Origin: Sphingobacteriales bacterium
GTDB lineage: Bacteria; Bacteroidota; Bacteroidia; Chitinophagales; LD1
DNA length: 64,000 nucleotides
NCBI GenBank assembly: GCA_018262795.1
Contig: JADFDM010000004.1
Location: 58,814 to 122,813, forward strand
Direction of reading: 5' to 3'
The notes under the pieces are model-generated. The model was not told the DNA's origin. It was given only the letters and a program-made list of their open reading frames with translations, and did not search any database. Within the stretch, counting starts at the first letter, position 1. Each line of letters starts with the position of its first letter. Positions 55,533 through 64,000 of the stretch are shown piece by piece. Position numbers and translations under genes: made by a program.

Positions 55533-56336
55533 ATGGCATCAACAAATAATTATCTCAATTGGTCTATGGACGACATCGTTTTTGATGGTCGTAACAAGGA
55601 CTATGGGGCATACGAAATCAGAAAGCTAACCCGTAAGCATGTGATGATTGGTTTGATTGTCGCTGTTATCGGATTTATTGTCTTTATTCTTTTATCACAA
55701 ATGGATTGGTCATTTTTGAAAAAACATAAAGAGGAGGCAGTGGTAGAAACCTCAGTGACACTTACAGAGCCGCCACCGATGGATAAAAATACACCACCAC
55801 CACCACCACCGCCACCACCGCCACCACCGCAACGCCCCACGGTTCGTTTCGTGGAAATGATAGTGAAAAAGCAAGCAGAAGTACGCGAGCAGGAAGAAGA
55901 GCCGGTGAAAATAGAAGAGATAAAAGACCAAGATATTTCAACTAAAACGCAGGAGGGAGACCCGAATGCCAAAATAGTGGAAGAGCCTGTAGTTTCCGAA
56001 GCTCCGGTAGTGGAAGAGCCTAAGGTATTTACCTTCGTTGAACAGAACCCTGAGTTTCCGGGAGGTGACGGAGAGTTGATTAAATTTTTACAGAAGAATA
56101 TACAGTATCCACAGATGGAGCGCGATAATGATATTCAAGGAAAAGTATTGTTGCGCTTTGTGGTGATGGAAGATGGCTCGGTGGCAGACGTGAAAGTGAT
56201 GCGATCAGTAAGTCCGGGGCTCGATAAAGAAGCTATGCGTGTGGTAAAAATGCTGCCTAAATTTAAACCCGGTCGCCAGCAAGGGAAACCGGTACGAGTT
56301 TACTTTAACTTGCCGGTAGTATTTAAACTGCAATAG
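55533..56336 (+). CDS. tonB: TonB energy transducer
   Basis: The product has 267 residues. A cytoplasmic head (about 1-35, FDGRNKDYGAYEIRKL) is followed by a membrane helix (MIGLIVAVIGFIVFILL), a run of about 12 prolines near residues 88-100, a Glu/Lys/Pro/Val-rich periplasmic linker, and the C-terminal TonB domain (EFPGGDGELIKFLQKNIQYP, LLRFVVMEDGSVADVKVM). It transmits ExbBD energy to TonB-dependent receptors such as the BtuB homologue at 15.8 kb. A terminator-like hairpin follows at 56359-56395. Confidence 0.95.
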   Translation: MASTNNYLNWSMDDIVFDGRNKDYGAYEIRKLTRKHVMIGLIVAVIGFIVFILLSQMDWSFLKKHKEEAVVETSVTLTEPPPMDKNTPPPPPPPPPPPPQRPTVRFVEMIVKKQAEVREQEEEPVKIEEIKDQDISTKTQEGDPNAKIVEEPVVSEAPVVEEPKVFTFVEQNPEFPGGDGELIKFLQKNIQYPQMERDNDIQGKVLLRFVVMEDGSVADVKVMRSVSPGLDKEAMRVVKMLPKFKPGRQQGKPVRVYFNLPVVFKLQ

Positions 56337-56358
56337 AATTTATTGAAACATTTATAGC

Positions 56359-56395
56359 AAAATCATAACCTTCCCTTGCGAATGGTTATGATTTT
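56359..56395 (+). terminator. Terminator-like hairpin after tonB
   Basis: A 12-bp perfect stem (AAAATCATAACC at 56359-56370 with GGTTATGATTTT at 56384-56395) has a 13-base loop and a short T-run. It may partly separate the exbB-tonB genes from the PstS-like and TPR genes. Confidence 0.6.
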
Positions 56396-56410
56396 GTACT
56401 GTATGCACGG

Positions 56411-56644
56411 ATGGATCGCCTGAATCAATTTTTTCGAAAACTTTATTCTAGCCCATCGCTTCTCTGGAAGGCGGGTGCGGGCATTCTGTTCGTGGTTTTA
56501 GCACTCATTTTATTTTTCGCGCCTTCGCTGGCTTACGGTATTCAGGAGAAAACCAAAGTTCTATTTGCCTCCCTTTTACTCCTTTACGGAATTTTTCGCT
56601 TATCTACCTTTTATGTCGAATACAATCGGAAAGATGAAGACTAA
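56411..56644 (+). CDS. Small membrane protein (77 residues)
   Basis: The product has 77 residues with two predicted membrane helices (AGAGILFVVLALILFFAPSL and VLFASLLLLYGIFRLSTFYV) and charged ends (YNRKDED). I know no family. It overlaps the PstS-like gene by 11 bases, and the conserved position between tonB and the PstS-like gene suggests an accessory role in the same system. Confidence 0.7.
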   Translation: MDRLNQFFRKLYSSPSLLWKAGAGILFVVLALILFFAPSLAYGIQEKTKVLFASLLLLYGIFRLSTFYVEYNRKDED

Positions 56645-57611
56645 CAGGATACAATTTTTTCTGTGTTTGCTATCGGGAATATTTTTTACCCTTCTCTTTA
56701 GTTCTTGTAATGGTAACCGCACCGATAGTAATACAGACCAACCTCTATTAGGGAAATATAAGATTTACAAAGGAGACTTTCGGGTAACAATAGATAGAAG
56801 TTTAGAGCCTATTTTGAAACAGGAAGTAGAAATTTTCCGCTTCATTTACGACAGTGTAAATATGACTGTGGAGTACGCGAACGAAGCTGAAATGCTAAAC
56901 AACTTCCGGGAGAGAAATACAGATGTTTTAGTCATGGCTCGTGAATTAACTCCCGCAGAAAAGGAATCGCTAAAAGAGCAAGACACGATTTATGCTCGCG
57001 AAATGAAGGTGGCTTATGATGCAGTTGCTTTGGTAGGAAATAATAACTTTCAAGACGCGAACCTGAGTGTGGCTTTGCTGAAAGATTATTTTAATCCGGC
57101 AAACAAGATTACGGATAGCCCAAAGATGGTATTTGACAATCAGCATTCCAGTTGTGTGAACTTTGTCATGCAACTGCTGGGGTACAAGGAAAAAGTATCT
57201 TCCAATGTTTATGCGCTCAAGTCGGTCGAAGAAGTGATTGATTATGTAGCGCAAAATGCCAATGCAATCGGCTTTATCCCCTATAGCTATTTGAGCGATT
57301 TGGATGAGGAGAGAGTGCAGGCCATACGAAAGCGAATTAAAATTTTAAGTTTGCGCGTCCAAAATTCTGAGGGGAAAGAGGAAATGGTAAACGCTAATCA
57401 GTCGGATATTGCCAGCGGTACATATCCTTTGATTAGAACAGTGAGCACAGTTACTCACTTTACCTACAACGACAATCTGGAATGGCTCTTTGTGAATTTT
57501 TTATACCAAGCAAAGGGTGCAAGAATTTTTCTGAAAGCCGGGCTAATACCCGCTAAAATGCCTGAACGTGAAATAAATGTTAATACAGAGTCCTTAGGAG
57601 CAAAGAATTAA
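56634..57611 (+). CDS. PstS-like substrate-binding lipoprotein
   Basis: The product has 325 residues from the ATG at 56634, which opens a lipoprotein signal (FFLCLLSGIFFTLLFSSCNG). The PBP-like fold of the PstS type is indicated by FRVTIDRSLEPILKQEVEIF, TDVLVMARELTPAEKESL, MKVAYDAVALVGNNNF and NAIGFIPYSYLSD. No Pst permease genes adjoin it. The same position, after tonB, is common in Bacteroidota, so it probably serves the TonB/ExbB complex rather than phosphate import. Confidence 0.85.
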   Translation: MKTNRIQFFLCLLSGIFFTLLFSSCNGNRTDSNTDQPLLGKYKIYKGDFRVTIDRSLEPILKQEVEIFRFIYDSVNMTVEYANEAEMLNNFRERNTDVLVMARELTPAEKESLKEQDTIYAREMKVAYDAVALVGNNNFQDANLSVALLKDYFNPANKITDSPKMVFDNQHSSCVNFVMQLLGYKEKVSSNVYALKSVEEVIDYVAQNANAIGFIPYSYLSDLDEERVQAIRKRIKILSLRVQNSEGKEEMVNANQSDIASGTYPLIRTVSTVTHFTYNDNLEWLFVNFLYQAKGARIFLKAGLIPAKMPEREINVNTESLGAKN

Positions 57612-57662
57612 AATTTGGCATACGCTTATCACTTGATAAACCATAAATCAATACGAATAGAA

Positions 57663-59240
57663 ATGAAAAAATGGATTGTAATAGCTACCGGGATAATTTT
57701 TGCGATGAATGTTTCAGCGCAAACTTTACAAGAGGCGCAGAAGGAAATTGATAATGAAAGTTACTTTAAAGCAAAGCAGATTTTGTTTAAACTTCTGAAA
57801 GATGAAAATGTAACTAAGACTGACGTTTACTACTACTTGGGCAACGCCTTCCTGAAATCAGACGACCCGGATTCTGCTAAACTGTTTTACAAAATGGTTT
57901 ACAACAATGAAAGCCGCTACGCCTTAGGTTATGTAGCCAACGGTCGTTTAGCGTTATTGGCAAAGAATAAAGCCGAAGCAAAACAGAATTTTGACAGGGC
58001 ATTACAAACTTCCAAAATGAAAAATGCCAATATCTATTACGAAATAGGGGATGCTTATTTCCGCCCCGAAGTAATAGACTTACAAGCCGCCATAAGCAAT
58101 TTTGAAGCAGCTTATAACTTAGATAATAAAAACACCACCATTATGTTGGCCTTAGGAGACGCTTATTTGGAAAATGCGGTGAATGATAACACGATGGGAG
58201 GCAAGGCGATGAATAAATACGAAGCAGCCACCGAAGTAAATAACAAGTTGCCTATTGCATGGATTAAAATTGGACGACTTTCCGTTCGTGGACGTATTTA
58301 CGATCAGGCAATTGAAGCCTTCAAGAAAGCATTGGCGATTGACCCCAACTATGCGGTCGTTTACAAAGAACTGGCGGAAGCCTATTACCTAAGCCATCAA
58401 TACGATCAGGTGCAGCCCAACTTTGAAAAATACTTGGCTTTAAGCCCAGGAGATAATCAGGCGAGAACTACGCTCGCATCCCTCATCTTCCAAAGCAAGG
58501 ATTACGATAAAGCGATCGAAGAATCAAACAAGGGATTGAAGAACAATCCTAACAATTATATTTTCCAACGCATCATTGCTTTCTCCGACTTTGAATTAAA
58601 GAGATACAAAGAAGCGTACGAAGCCAACCAAAGTTTTTGGAGTAATCCGGCACGTAAAGTCAAGGATATTGACTATATCTATTCCGCTCGTATTGCCTCA
58701 GCGGTAGGTGATACAACGGCCGCTTTAAACTATTTTAAAATCGCCTTAGCCAATGATTCCGCCAACTGCGATTTGCTGGGTGAGTTTGGCAAAACTCTTT
58801 ACATCGCTCGCCATTACGATGAGGCAGTAGCACAGTATAATTTGAAGAAAGAGAAATGTGGCAGTCTTAGCTCCTTAGATGTGTATTATTTAGGTAGAGC
58901 CTACTTCACACTGGGCGATTCAATAATGGCCGACACTACTTTCGCTGAATTTGCAGCGCGCAACCCTACCTCTCCTGACGGTTACTACTGGCGGGCCCGC
59001 ACCAACCTCAAGATTGGAGCACCTGAAGATTTCAAGGCATTCCCGTACTACAAGAAGTATATTGAAGTAGCAGGAGGGGAGCCTGAAAAGTACAAAAGGA
59101 ACCTTGCTGAGGCGTATGATTACTTAGGCGCTTATTATTTTGAAAAAGATAAAAATTCCTCGAAAGAGAATTTCATGAAAGCTTTGGAATTAGATCCTAC
59201 CGATGAATTTGCCACAGAGTTTATGAAGCAGTTTCAATAA
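57663..59240 (+). CDS. TPR repeat protein of the TonB operon
   Basis: The product has 525 residues from the ATG at 57663, which opens a signal peptide (WIVIATGIIFAMNVSAQ); the in-frame TTG at 57615 adds non-signal residues. About a dozen TPR motifs follow, for example DQAIEAFKKALAIDPNYAVV and DKAIEESNKGLKNNPNNYIF. It is a periplasmic scaffold for protein contacts. Last gene of the exbB-tonB-pstS-like set; a hairpin terminator follows. Confidence 0.9.
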   Translation: MKKWIVIATGIIFAMNVSAQTLQEAQKEIDNESYFKAKQILFKLLKDENVTKTDVYYYLGNAFLKSDDPDSAKLFYKMVYNNESRYALGYVANGRLALLAKNKAEAKQNFDRALQTSKMKNANIYYEIGDAYFRPEVIDLQAAISNFEAAYNLDNKNTTIMLALGDAYLENAVNDNTMGGKAMNKYEAATEVNNKLPIAWIKIGRLSVRGRIYDQAIEAFKKALAIDPNYAVVYKELAEAYYLSHQYDQVQPNFEKYLALSPGDNQARTTLASLIFQSKDYDKAIEESNKGLKNNPNNYIFQRIIAFSDFELKRYKEAYEANQSFWSNPARKVKDIDYIYSARIASAVGDTTAALNYFKIALANDSANCDLLGEFGKTLYIARHYDEAVAQYNLKKEKCGSLSSLDVYYLGRAYFTLGDSIMADTTFAEFAARNPTSPDGYYWRARTNLKIGAPEDFKAFPYYKKYIEVAGGEPEKYKRNLAEAYDYLGAYYFEKDKNSSKENFMKALELDPTDEFATEFMKQFQ

Positions 59241-59270
59241 AATTCTTACACCTTATTCTTCTTTCACAGA

Positions 59271-59301
59271 AACGCCTCGCAGGGAATGTGGGGCGTTTTA
59301 T
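59271..59301. terminator. Terminator between the TPR and MFS genes
   Basis: AAACGCC and GGCGTTTT arms with an inner C/G pair enclose a ~10-base loop, followed by T-rich sequence on the plus strand. It sits between convergent stops. Confidence 0.65.
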
Positions 59302-60467
59302 TTTTCTTCGTACCGAGTTGCTAATAATAAACCAACTGCCAGTAGTGCCCCGCAGGCACTCATCGCAAACACTGCATTGGGCGATACATATTTCCACACT
59401 AATCCGGCTAAGGTACTAGCGAATAAGGCAGTGATAGAACTTAGTCCCGCAAATGTTCCCAAGGCAGAGGCGCTTTCAGAGGGCCTTACTAAATTGCTGA
59501 GAAGTGCTTTTGATATACCATCAGTAGCCGCAGCGTACACCCCATACAAAGCAAATAATACCACAAACCCCGAAATGTCGGTATTGAATCCAAAGCCCGC
59601 ATACACGAGAGAGAAAATCAGCAAGCCAAAAACTAAAGTCTTTTTAAATCCTATCCTATCTGCCAAATGTCCTAAAGGAAAGGCCGCCACTGCAAACACT
59701 AAGTTGTAGAGAATGTAACTGCCTATCACATAAGTATCACTTAATCCCGCAGCTTTAATTTTCATCAGCAAAAACAAATCAGAACTGTTGAATAGTGCAA
59801 AGAACAAAAGCACCGGAACCACTTTTCGATAAGCAATGGGAGCCTCCTTGAAATAATTAAATGTTTGCGATAGATGGAACGCATTTTTACTTTTTGAAGG
59901 AGTTGACTTTTTCTCTTTTATAATAAAGGTAAGCGCTCCTCCTGCTACCGCAGGTATAAAAGCCAGCATAAACATTACCTGGTATTCACCCGGATAAAAC
60001 ACCAGAAACAGCAACGCTAATGCCGGGCCGATAGCCGCTCCCAGCGTATCCATACCGCGATGAAAGCCGAATACTTTGCCTTTATTCTCCACGGTGGTTT
60101 CGGCAGAAAGAACAGCATCGCGGGCACCGGTGCGCAAGCCCTTCCCTAAGCGGTCTAAGGTGCGAGCCGAAAAAATCCACAGCGGGAATGTGAACACAGC
60201 CATCATCGGTTTTGAAAATGCACTGAGCAAATACCCCCACTGCACAAATGGTAATCGCTTACCACGGGCATCTGCTATTCTTCCAAAGTACCCTTTACTC
60301 AACCCTGCGGTAGCTTCTGCCAGCCCTTCGAGCATCCCAATCAGAACCGATGAAAATCCAATGCTTTGTAAAAATAAAGGCATGATAGGATACAACATTT
60401 CGCTGCTGATATCGGTGAACAGGCTCACTAAAGAGAGTATCCAAATTGTTCGGGTGAGATATTTCAA
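59298..60467 (-). CDS. MFS transporter
   Basis: The product has 389 residues with about 12 membrane helices. The MFS loop 2-3 motif appears as GYFGRIADARGKR and again as GHLADRIGFKK in the second half. GARDAVLSAETTVENKGKVF is typical of a Bacteroidota/Proteobacteria MFS subgroup annotated only as a permease. The substrate cannot be inferred. It is divergent from arfB, with starts 39 bases apart. Confidence 0.9.
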   Translation of the reverse strand: MKYLTRTIWILSLVSLFTDISSEMLYPIMPLFLQSIGFSSVLIGMLEGLAEATAGLSKGYFGRIADARGKRLPFVQWGYLLSAFSKPMMAVFTFPLWIFSARTLDRLGKGLRTGARDAVLSAETTVENKGKVFGFHRGMDTLGAAIGPALALLFLVFYPGEYQVMFMLAFIPAVAGGALTFIIKEKKSTPSKSKNAFHLSQTFNYFKEAPIAYRKVVPVLLFFALFNSSDLFLLMKIKAAGLSDTYVIGSYILYNLVFAVAAFPLGHLADRIGFKKTLVFGLLIFSLVYAGFGFNTDISGFVVLFALYGVYAAATDGISKALLSNLVRPSESASALGTFAGLSSITALFASTLAGLVWKYVSPNAVFAMSACGALLAVGLLLATRYEEK

Positions 60468-60505
60468 AATATTATTTTGACTTTTGAACTTGTAATCTCC
60501 ATAAA

Positions 60506-60919
60506 ATGTTCAAGAAAAGAAATTTCGATAGTGAATTTGTGTTTCGCACTTCGCGCAGTGGCGGCAAAGGCGGGCAGCATGTGAATAAAACGGAGACCAA
60601 GGTAGAACTGGTGTTTGATGTGCCCAACTCTGCACTATTAACTGAAGCCGAGAAGAACCTTGTTTTAAAAAAACTTAACAACCGAATCAACGAAGCCGGT
60701 GAGTTGCGCCTCACCAGCAGTGCCACTCGTTCTCAAGCGGCAAACAAAAAGAAGGTGATCGAGAAATTTTACGAGCTGCTGCACCAGGCGCTCACGAAAG
60801 AAAAGAAACGTATCCCTACAAAAATTTCCAAAGCAACCAAACAAGAAATACTAAAGCAAAAGAAAAAGCAAAGCGAGAAAAAAGAAGAACGAGCATTGAA
60901 AACACGCGATTTTCTATAA
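60506..60919 (+). CDS. arfB: Ribosome-rescue peptidyl-tRNA hydrolase ArfB
   Basis: The product has 137 residues. The GGQ loop (SGGKGGQHVNKTETKVEL, near residues 15-33) is the peptidyl-tRNA hydrolysis motif. The C-terminal Lys-rich tail (LKQKKKQSEKKEERALK) enters the empty mRNA channel in known ArfB. The short length separates it from release factors 1 and 2. It frees ribosomes stalled on truncated mRNA. 24 bases separate it from the next gene. Confidence 0.95.
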   Translation: MFKKRNFDSEFVFRTSRSGGKGGQHVNKTETKVELVFDVPNSALLTEAEKNLVLKKLNNRINEAGELRLTSSATRSQAANKKKVIEKFYELLHQALTKEKKRIPTKISKATKQEILKQKKKQSEKKEERALKTRDFL

Positions 60920-60943
60920 TCTCATATTTTCGCGCCTGAATTT

Positions 60944-61468
60944 ATGCTGGCACCCACGCACATATTGGCCGGAGTTATTTTTACAAAACTTTTCAATTGG
61001 AGGCAGTACCTTCCGGTGGCATTTTTCCTCACCGCCACCCTGGGCATTTTCTCACATGCCTTGCTCGACAAACTGGCGGTAGTTACCTACTGCCCTGCGT
61101 ACCCCGATTTCGCTAACCTTTTTTGGCTGGCTTATCACCTGCTCATGGTGCTTATCTCCATCATCTTCTTATACCTCTGGTGGGGCGAAGCCAAGTGGGG
61201 CATCCTCTTCGCCCTCTTGCCCGATATTGATTGGCTCTTTATTTACCCTCGCCAATGGCTACACCTTTCCGGCCCTTTTTACGATCAACCATACATCCAC
61301 CAAGCCTTAGATTGGATGATGAACCACACCATTCCTTTTTGCTATCTCAATTCATTGCCCGATAATCGCAGCGAACCGCTGGCCGCTCTTTGGGAGTTTG
61401 CCGGTATGTTACTTTTGCTGCTCCTTATCTATCGCTTAGACAAGCGCAGACGAAACATTTATTTTTAG
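60944..61468 (+). CDS. Multi-pass membrane protein, possibly DUF457-like
   Basis: The product has 174 residues with about four hydrophobic helices. THILAGVIFTKLF at the start, FSHALLDKLAV and LLPDIDWLF carry His and Asp residues in the arrangement seen in the YdjM/DUF457 metal-dependent membrane hydrolase family. The match is partial and by eye. It follows arfB closely and may share its transcript. Confidence 0.65.
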   Translation: MLAPTHILAGVIFTKLFNWRQYLPVAFFLTATLGIFSHALLDKLAVVTYCPAYPDFANLFWLAYHLLMVLISIIFLYLWWGEAKWGILFALLPDIDWLFIYPRQWLHLSGPFYDQPYIHQALDWMMNHTIPFCYLNSLPDNRSEPLAALWEFAGMLLLLLLIYRLDKRRRNIYF

Positions 61469-61593
61469 TTCAGCATAGTCTTCATTAAACTGTTTCAACA
61501 TGTTAAATGTGATTATCCTAATGCCCGAAAATTTGCATCTGCTCCCTTCCTGAAATATTTTTGTATCATATTCACTCACTAAAATCTAATGTT

Positions 61594-62208
61594 ATGAAAA
61601 AGATAGGATTCTCACTAATCACGGTCTTAATGATCATACTGAGCACTTCCGTTACCAAGGCGCAAGCATGGGATAAAAGCTCAAAAGTCCTTTCAATAGG
61701 TATTGGTGGCGCTTACTTCTATCATTTTGGTAATTATAGTCGCTACCGCTACACCGATGACTTTGGTAATAAAATTTATGGCAATTATGGATACGGCTCA
61801 TCCCTCACCGGTCAGTTTACATTTCAAGGCGAGTTTGGCGTTCATAAATATGTTGGAGTAGGCTTCACTACCGGCCTTGGTGGAAGAGGCGGTGGTTGGT
61901 TATACAATAACTCAGGCGAGGTAAACTGGCCCATTGGCGCTATTGCAAATTTCCACTTCTACCAACTCATACAAGACAAAACCGGCAAAAACATCCATGC
62001 CGATAAATTAGATATTTATGCTGGGGCGAATATCGGTACCGGCCTTGCTGCCCTCTTTTTCGGTGACGGCACTTCCACGGTAGTGCCCATCATTTTTGGA
62101 GGCCCGCAAGTAGGCATCCGCTACTACTTTACCCCTCACGTTGCCGTAAACGGAGAGCTGGGATATGGCAAAACATGGGTCAACGCAGGCATGTCGTTTA
62201 AACTCTAA
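61594..62208 (+). CDS. Outer-membrane beta-barrel protein
   Basis: The product has 204 residues from the ATG at 61594, which opens a signal peptide (LITVLMIILSTSVTKAQ). Alternating small/aromatic residues (VLSIGIGGAYFYHFG, YVGVGFTTGLGGRGGGW, GPQVGIRYYFTPHVAVNGEL) indicate an eight-strand-type barrel ending in a typical aliphatic/aromatic strand. No specific family is recognised. A terminator follows at 62229-62260. Confidence 0.8.
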   Translation: MKKIGFSLITVLMIILSTSVTKAQAWDKSSKVLSIGIGGAYFYHFGNYSRYRYTDDFGNKIYGNYGYGSSLTGQFTFQGEFGVHKYVGVGFTTGLGGRGGGWLYNNSGEVNWPIGAIANFHFYQLIQDKTGKNIHADKLDIYAGANIGTGLAALFFGDGTSTVVPIIFGGPQVGIRYYFTPHVAVNGELGYGKTWVNAGMSFKL

Positions 62209-62228
62209 CAACTCAATTCATAGAAACT

Positions 62229-62260
62229 AAAACGGGAGCTTAATATCAGGCTCCCGTTTT
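62229..62260. terminator. Strong terminator
   Basis: AAAACGGGAGC (62229-62239) pairs with GCTCCCGTTTT (62250-62260), an 11-bp perfect stem with a 10-base loop and a T-rich tail. Confidence 0.85.
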
Positions 62261-62429
62261 TATTTGGATCAAATACTTAGTAAACCAAGGAACAAAATTT
62301 GGCACCTTACTGTGTCTTCCCTTCCTCAAAGTCTTTGCACCACGTGTGTTCGTTCGGAGCGTATCACTTGCCAAAAGCGATAAGTGACCTCTCAATATTT
62401 GATTTTCAGACATTCAACATTCATTTCCT

Positions 62430-62584
62430 GCTGTCCTTCCTCTGAAGCCGGGCCTGAGCCGAGGGACGAAGGATTCTCTCGTTTAGTGCGATGCAGAGAT
62501 TCTCATTAGTCAAGCGTTCTTCTGCCAAACGAGAACAACAAAAGTCGGTTAGCACAAGAACTTGCTGCTAATCCCCGTGCTATA
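62430..62584 (-). repeat. Dispersed repeat copy B
   Basis: This is the inverted partner of 48222-48380. Read on the minus strand it has the shared GGCAGAAGAACGCTTG core, AATCTCTGC and the CGGCTCAGG/CTTCAG end. A minus-strand frame (ending LCIALNERILRPSAQARLQR) is open here but degraded in copy A. Confidence 0.6.
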
Positions 62585-62998
62585 TTGTGCTATACAAGTC
62601 AATGGCAACAAGGAACAAACGCTCACCTTGCTGATCATTTCTTGTAAATAAATTTCGGCTACTGAATAACCTTACCGCTGCTAGTGCCAAGTAGTTAGTA
62701 GCCAACAATGAGATTAATGACCTCCTGACCGTTGCTTATCTATTATTAATATGCGGTTTTAGACCTACTCACTTTAGCTTTGCTAATGGAAACTATACCT
62801 ATTGATTTTAGCTAAATATGTTAAATGGAATAGGTATTTGGAAATTAACTTTACTTCTTTACTTTCGATTTCTATTTATAGCTTATATCCAATTATTAAG
62901 AATGGGCCACTAACAACCGATCATAACAGATATGAAGTAAAAACGCTCAGCGAGAAACGAACGGAAAATGGTAGGAGGCAACGTGTAAATGTATATCA
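62585..62998. other. Intergenic, nothing identified
   Basis: AT-rich sequence with no accepted gene. A 75-codon frame at 62802-63029 lacks any protein-like features and I left it out. Confidence 0.4.
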
Positions 62999-63253
62999 CT
63001 CTCCTCTCTCAACTTTCTACAACACTTAACACACAACAACCGATACACAAAACCCTACACACAACACTTTTTATTACCGACAAACACCTTACACTCAACA
63101 GCCAATAGCTGATACACATCACATACCTCCCCCTCTACTTTCAAGAAGTATTTTACGCTCAACACCTACAACGATTACCGAATCACCAATTAGCTGATCA
63201 ACTAATTTCTCGATCACCCATTACATATTCATTACAAACAAATCCAAGTAATA
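62999..63253 (+). promoter_or_regulatory. G-depleted leader before the collagen-like gene
   Basis: Across ~255 bases before the ATG at 63254 the plus strand has only about 14 G (by eye) but is rich in A and C. Such a sequence can form almost no secondary structure as RNA. Related words recur (CCAATAGCTGAT near 63101 and CCAATTAGCTGAT near 63185). It may be a long unstructured 5' untranslated region; no promoter boxes were identified. Confidence 0.35.
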
Positions 63254-64000
63254 ATGAAAAAAATCTTCTCGCTCCTTCTGACCTGCGTATTCGTTACTGT
63301 TTACAGCTTTGCGCAAGTTCCCGAAAAAATGAATTACCAAGCCGTAGCGCGCGACAATGCCGGACACGTTCTGGCAAATCAGGCCATCGGTCTGAAAGTT
63401 TCTCTACATAGTGGCTCCTCCAGCGGGCCGGTGATATATTCCGAAACCTTTGCGACCACCACCAATGCCCTCGGTTTATTTGCGGTAAAGATTGGCGATG
63501 GAAATGTGCAGTCGGGTATTTTCTCCTCTATTAATTGGGGAGCCGATTCCTATTATCTGGAAGTGGGCTTAGACGCTACAGGCGGAACAAATTATACCAG
63601 CATGGGCAACGACCAACTGATTTCAGTTCCCTATGCGCTCTATGCCAAACAGTCGGGCAACGCAGGAGCAACGGGTGCTACTGGTGCTACTGGTGAGACG
63701 GGCCCACAAGGTCTTAATGGTAATACCGGAGCTACTGGCCCCAAAGGAGCTACCGGAGCAAACGGCAATGATGGACTTAATGGAGCAACGGGTGCCACCG
63801 GCCTGCCCGGCTCAACCGGTGCTGCTGGTGAGACAGGCCCACAAGGTCTTAATGGTAATACCGGAGCTACTGGCTCCAAAGGAGCTACCGGAGCCAATGG
63901 CAATGATGGTCTTAATGGAGCAACGGGTGCCACCGGCCTGCCCGGCTCAACCGGTGCTGCTGGTGAGACAGGCCCACAAGGTCTTAATGGTAATACCGGA
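63254..64000 (+). CDS. Collagen-like surface protein, cut by window end
   Basis: 249 residues are visible, with no stop. A signal peptide ([18 protein letters not shown]) is followed by the same N-terminal domain as the protein at 25108 ([24 protein letters not shown]). From about residue 138 Gly-x-y repeats start and continue to the edge. They are arranged in a 45-residue (135-base) super-repeat containing [16 protein letters not shown] and [17 protein letters not shown]. It probably forms a trimeric surface fibre. The C-terminal domain is outside the window. Confidence 0.85.
   Translation, partial: MKKIFSLLLTCVFVTVYSFAQVPEKMNYQAVARDNAGHVLANQAIGLKVSLHSGSSSGPVIYSETFATTTNALGLFAVKIGDGNVQSGIFSSINWGADSYYLEVGLDATGGTNYTSMGNDQLISVPYALYAKQSGNAGATGATGATGETGPQGLNGNTGATGPKGATGANGNDGLNGATGATGLPGSTGAAGETGPQGLNGNTGATGSKGATGANGNDGLNGATGATGLPGSTGAAGETGPQGLNGNTG
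63692..64000 (+). repeat. 135-bp tandem repeat within the collagen-like gene
   Basis: Units begin at 63692, 63827 and 63962 (third partial). They are nearly identical at the base level (for example GAGACG/GAGACA and GGCCCC/GGCTCC differences), implying recent duplication or gene conversion. The period is a multiple of three and preserves the Gly-x-y frame. Confidence 0.9.

Noticed and set aside
62802..63029. 75-codon plus-strand frame
   Set aside because: AT-rich intergenic sequence with no protein-like features, overlapping the start of the G-depleted leader.
63692..64000. Regular repeats that could be mistaken for a CRISPR array
   Set aside because: The 135-base units are tandem without spacers and continue an open Gly-x-y frame.

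Overview
The window reads as chromosomal DNA of a Bacteroidota bacterium, most likely of the Chitinophagales/Sphingobacteriales type. The evidence is a set of at least six secreted proteins ending in a type IX secretion (T9SS) type A sorting domain, an ExbB-ExbD-ExbD-TonB-PstS-like-TPR operon typical of the phylum, lipoproteins with S/C-rich lipoboxes, and several promoter-like pairs of the Bacteroidota type (TTTG then TAnnTTTG). No rRNA, tRNA, CRISPR array, intact insertion sequence or phage gene was found.

Layout. 1-7.4 kb: an edge-truncated PKD-domain secreted protein, a pRiA4b ORF-3-like protein, a Calx-beta/lamin-tail T9SS protein, then YqgE, a DUF4105 membrane protein, a small serine hydrolase and a DoxX protein. 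7.4-11.2 kb: a YdcF-like lipoprotein, a 1.2-kb region holding two near-identical 24-residue peptide ORFs in duplicated ~280-bp units, a NamZ-type muramidase and a NYN/LOTUS protein. 11.5-13.2 kb: a PKD T9SS protein and a Cys-rich mini-lipoprotein.

13.2-21.8 kb is one vitamin B12 acquisition operon: a promoter, a cobalamin riboswitch, two T9SS-sorted surface proteins (one DUF4465), a BtuB-like TonB receptor, a BtuG-like beta-propeller lipoprotein, and BtuF, BtuC and BtuD. The surface proteins would capture corrinoid, BtuB would import it using the TonB system, and BtuFCD would move it across the inner membrane. The ExbB/ExbD/TonB genes at 53-56 kb could energise this receptor.

22.2-34.7 kb carries purL, a short repeat-containing secreted protein, a collagen-like/C1q-like protein whose signal peptide is separated by a frameshift at a CT dinucleotide run, plsC, pdxJ, gcvP and clpB. 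34.8-46.2 kb carries a secreted caspase-like protease beside a secreted trypsin-like protease, a GH28 enzyme, a thioesterase, an M16 homologue without its zinc ligands fused to an OmpA-like tail, another Cys-rich mini-lipoprotein, a PKD T9SS protein and murQ. 46.4-62.2 kb carries a C-terminal processing protease, an SDR, a PorV/PorQ-like barrel coupled to a helix-hairpin-helix protein, the TonB operon, an MFS transporter, arfB and two membrane/barrel proteins. The window ends inside a second collagen-like gene with a perfect 135-bp in-frame period.

The best candidates for something undescribed are the duplicated 24-residue peptide/hairpin units (8.2-9.2 kb), the metalloprotease-dead M16-OmpA fusion, an inverted repeat upstream of clpB, the CT-run frameshift, and a pair of dispersed inverted repeats at 48.2 and 62.4 kb.
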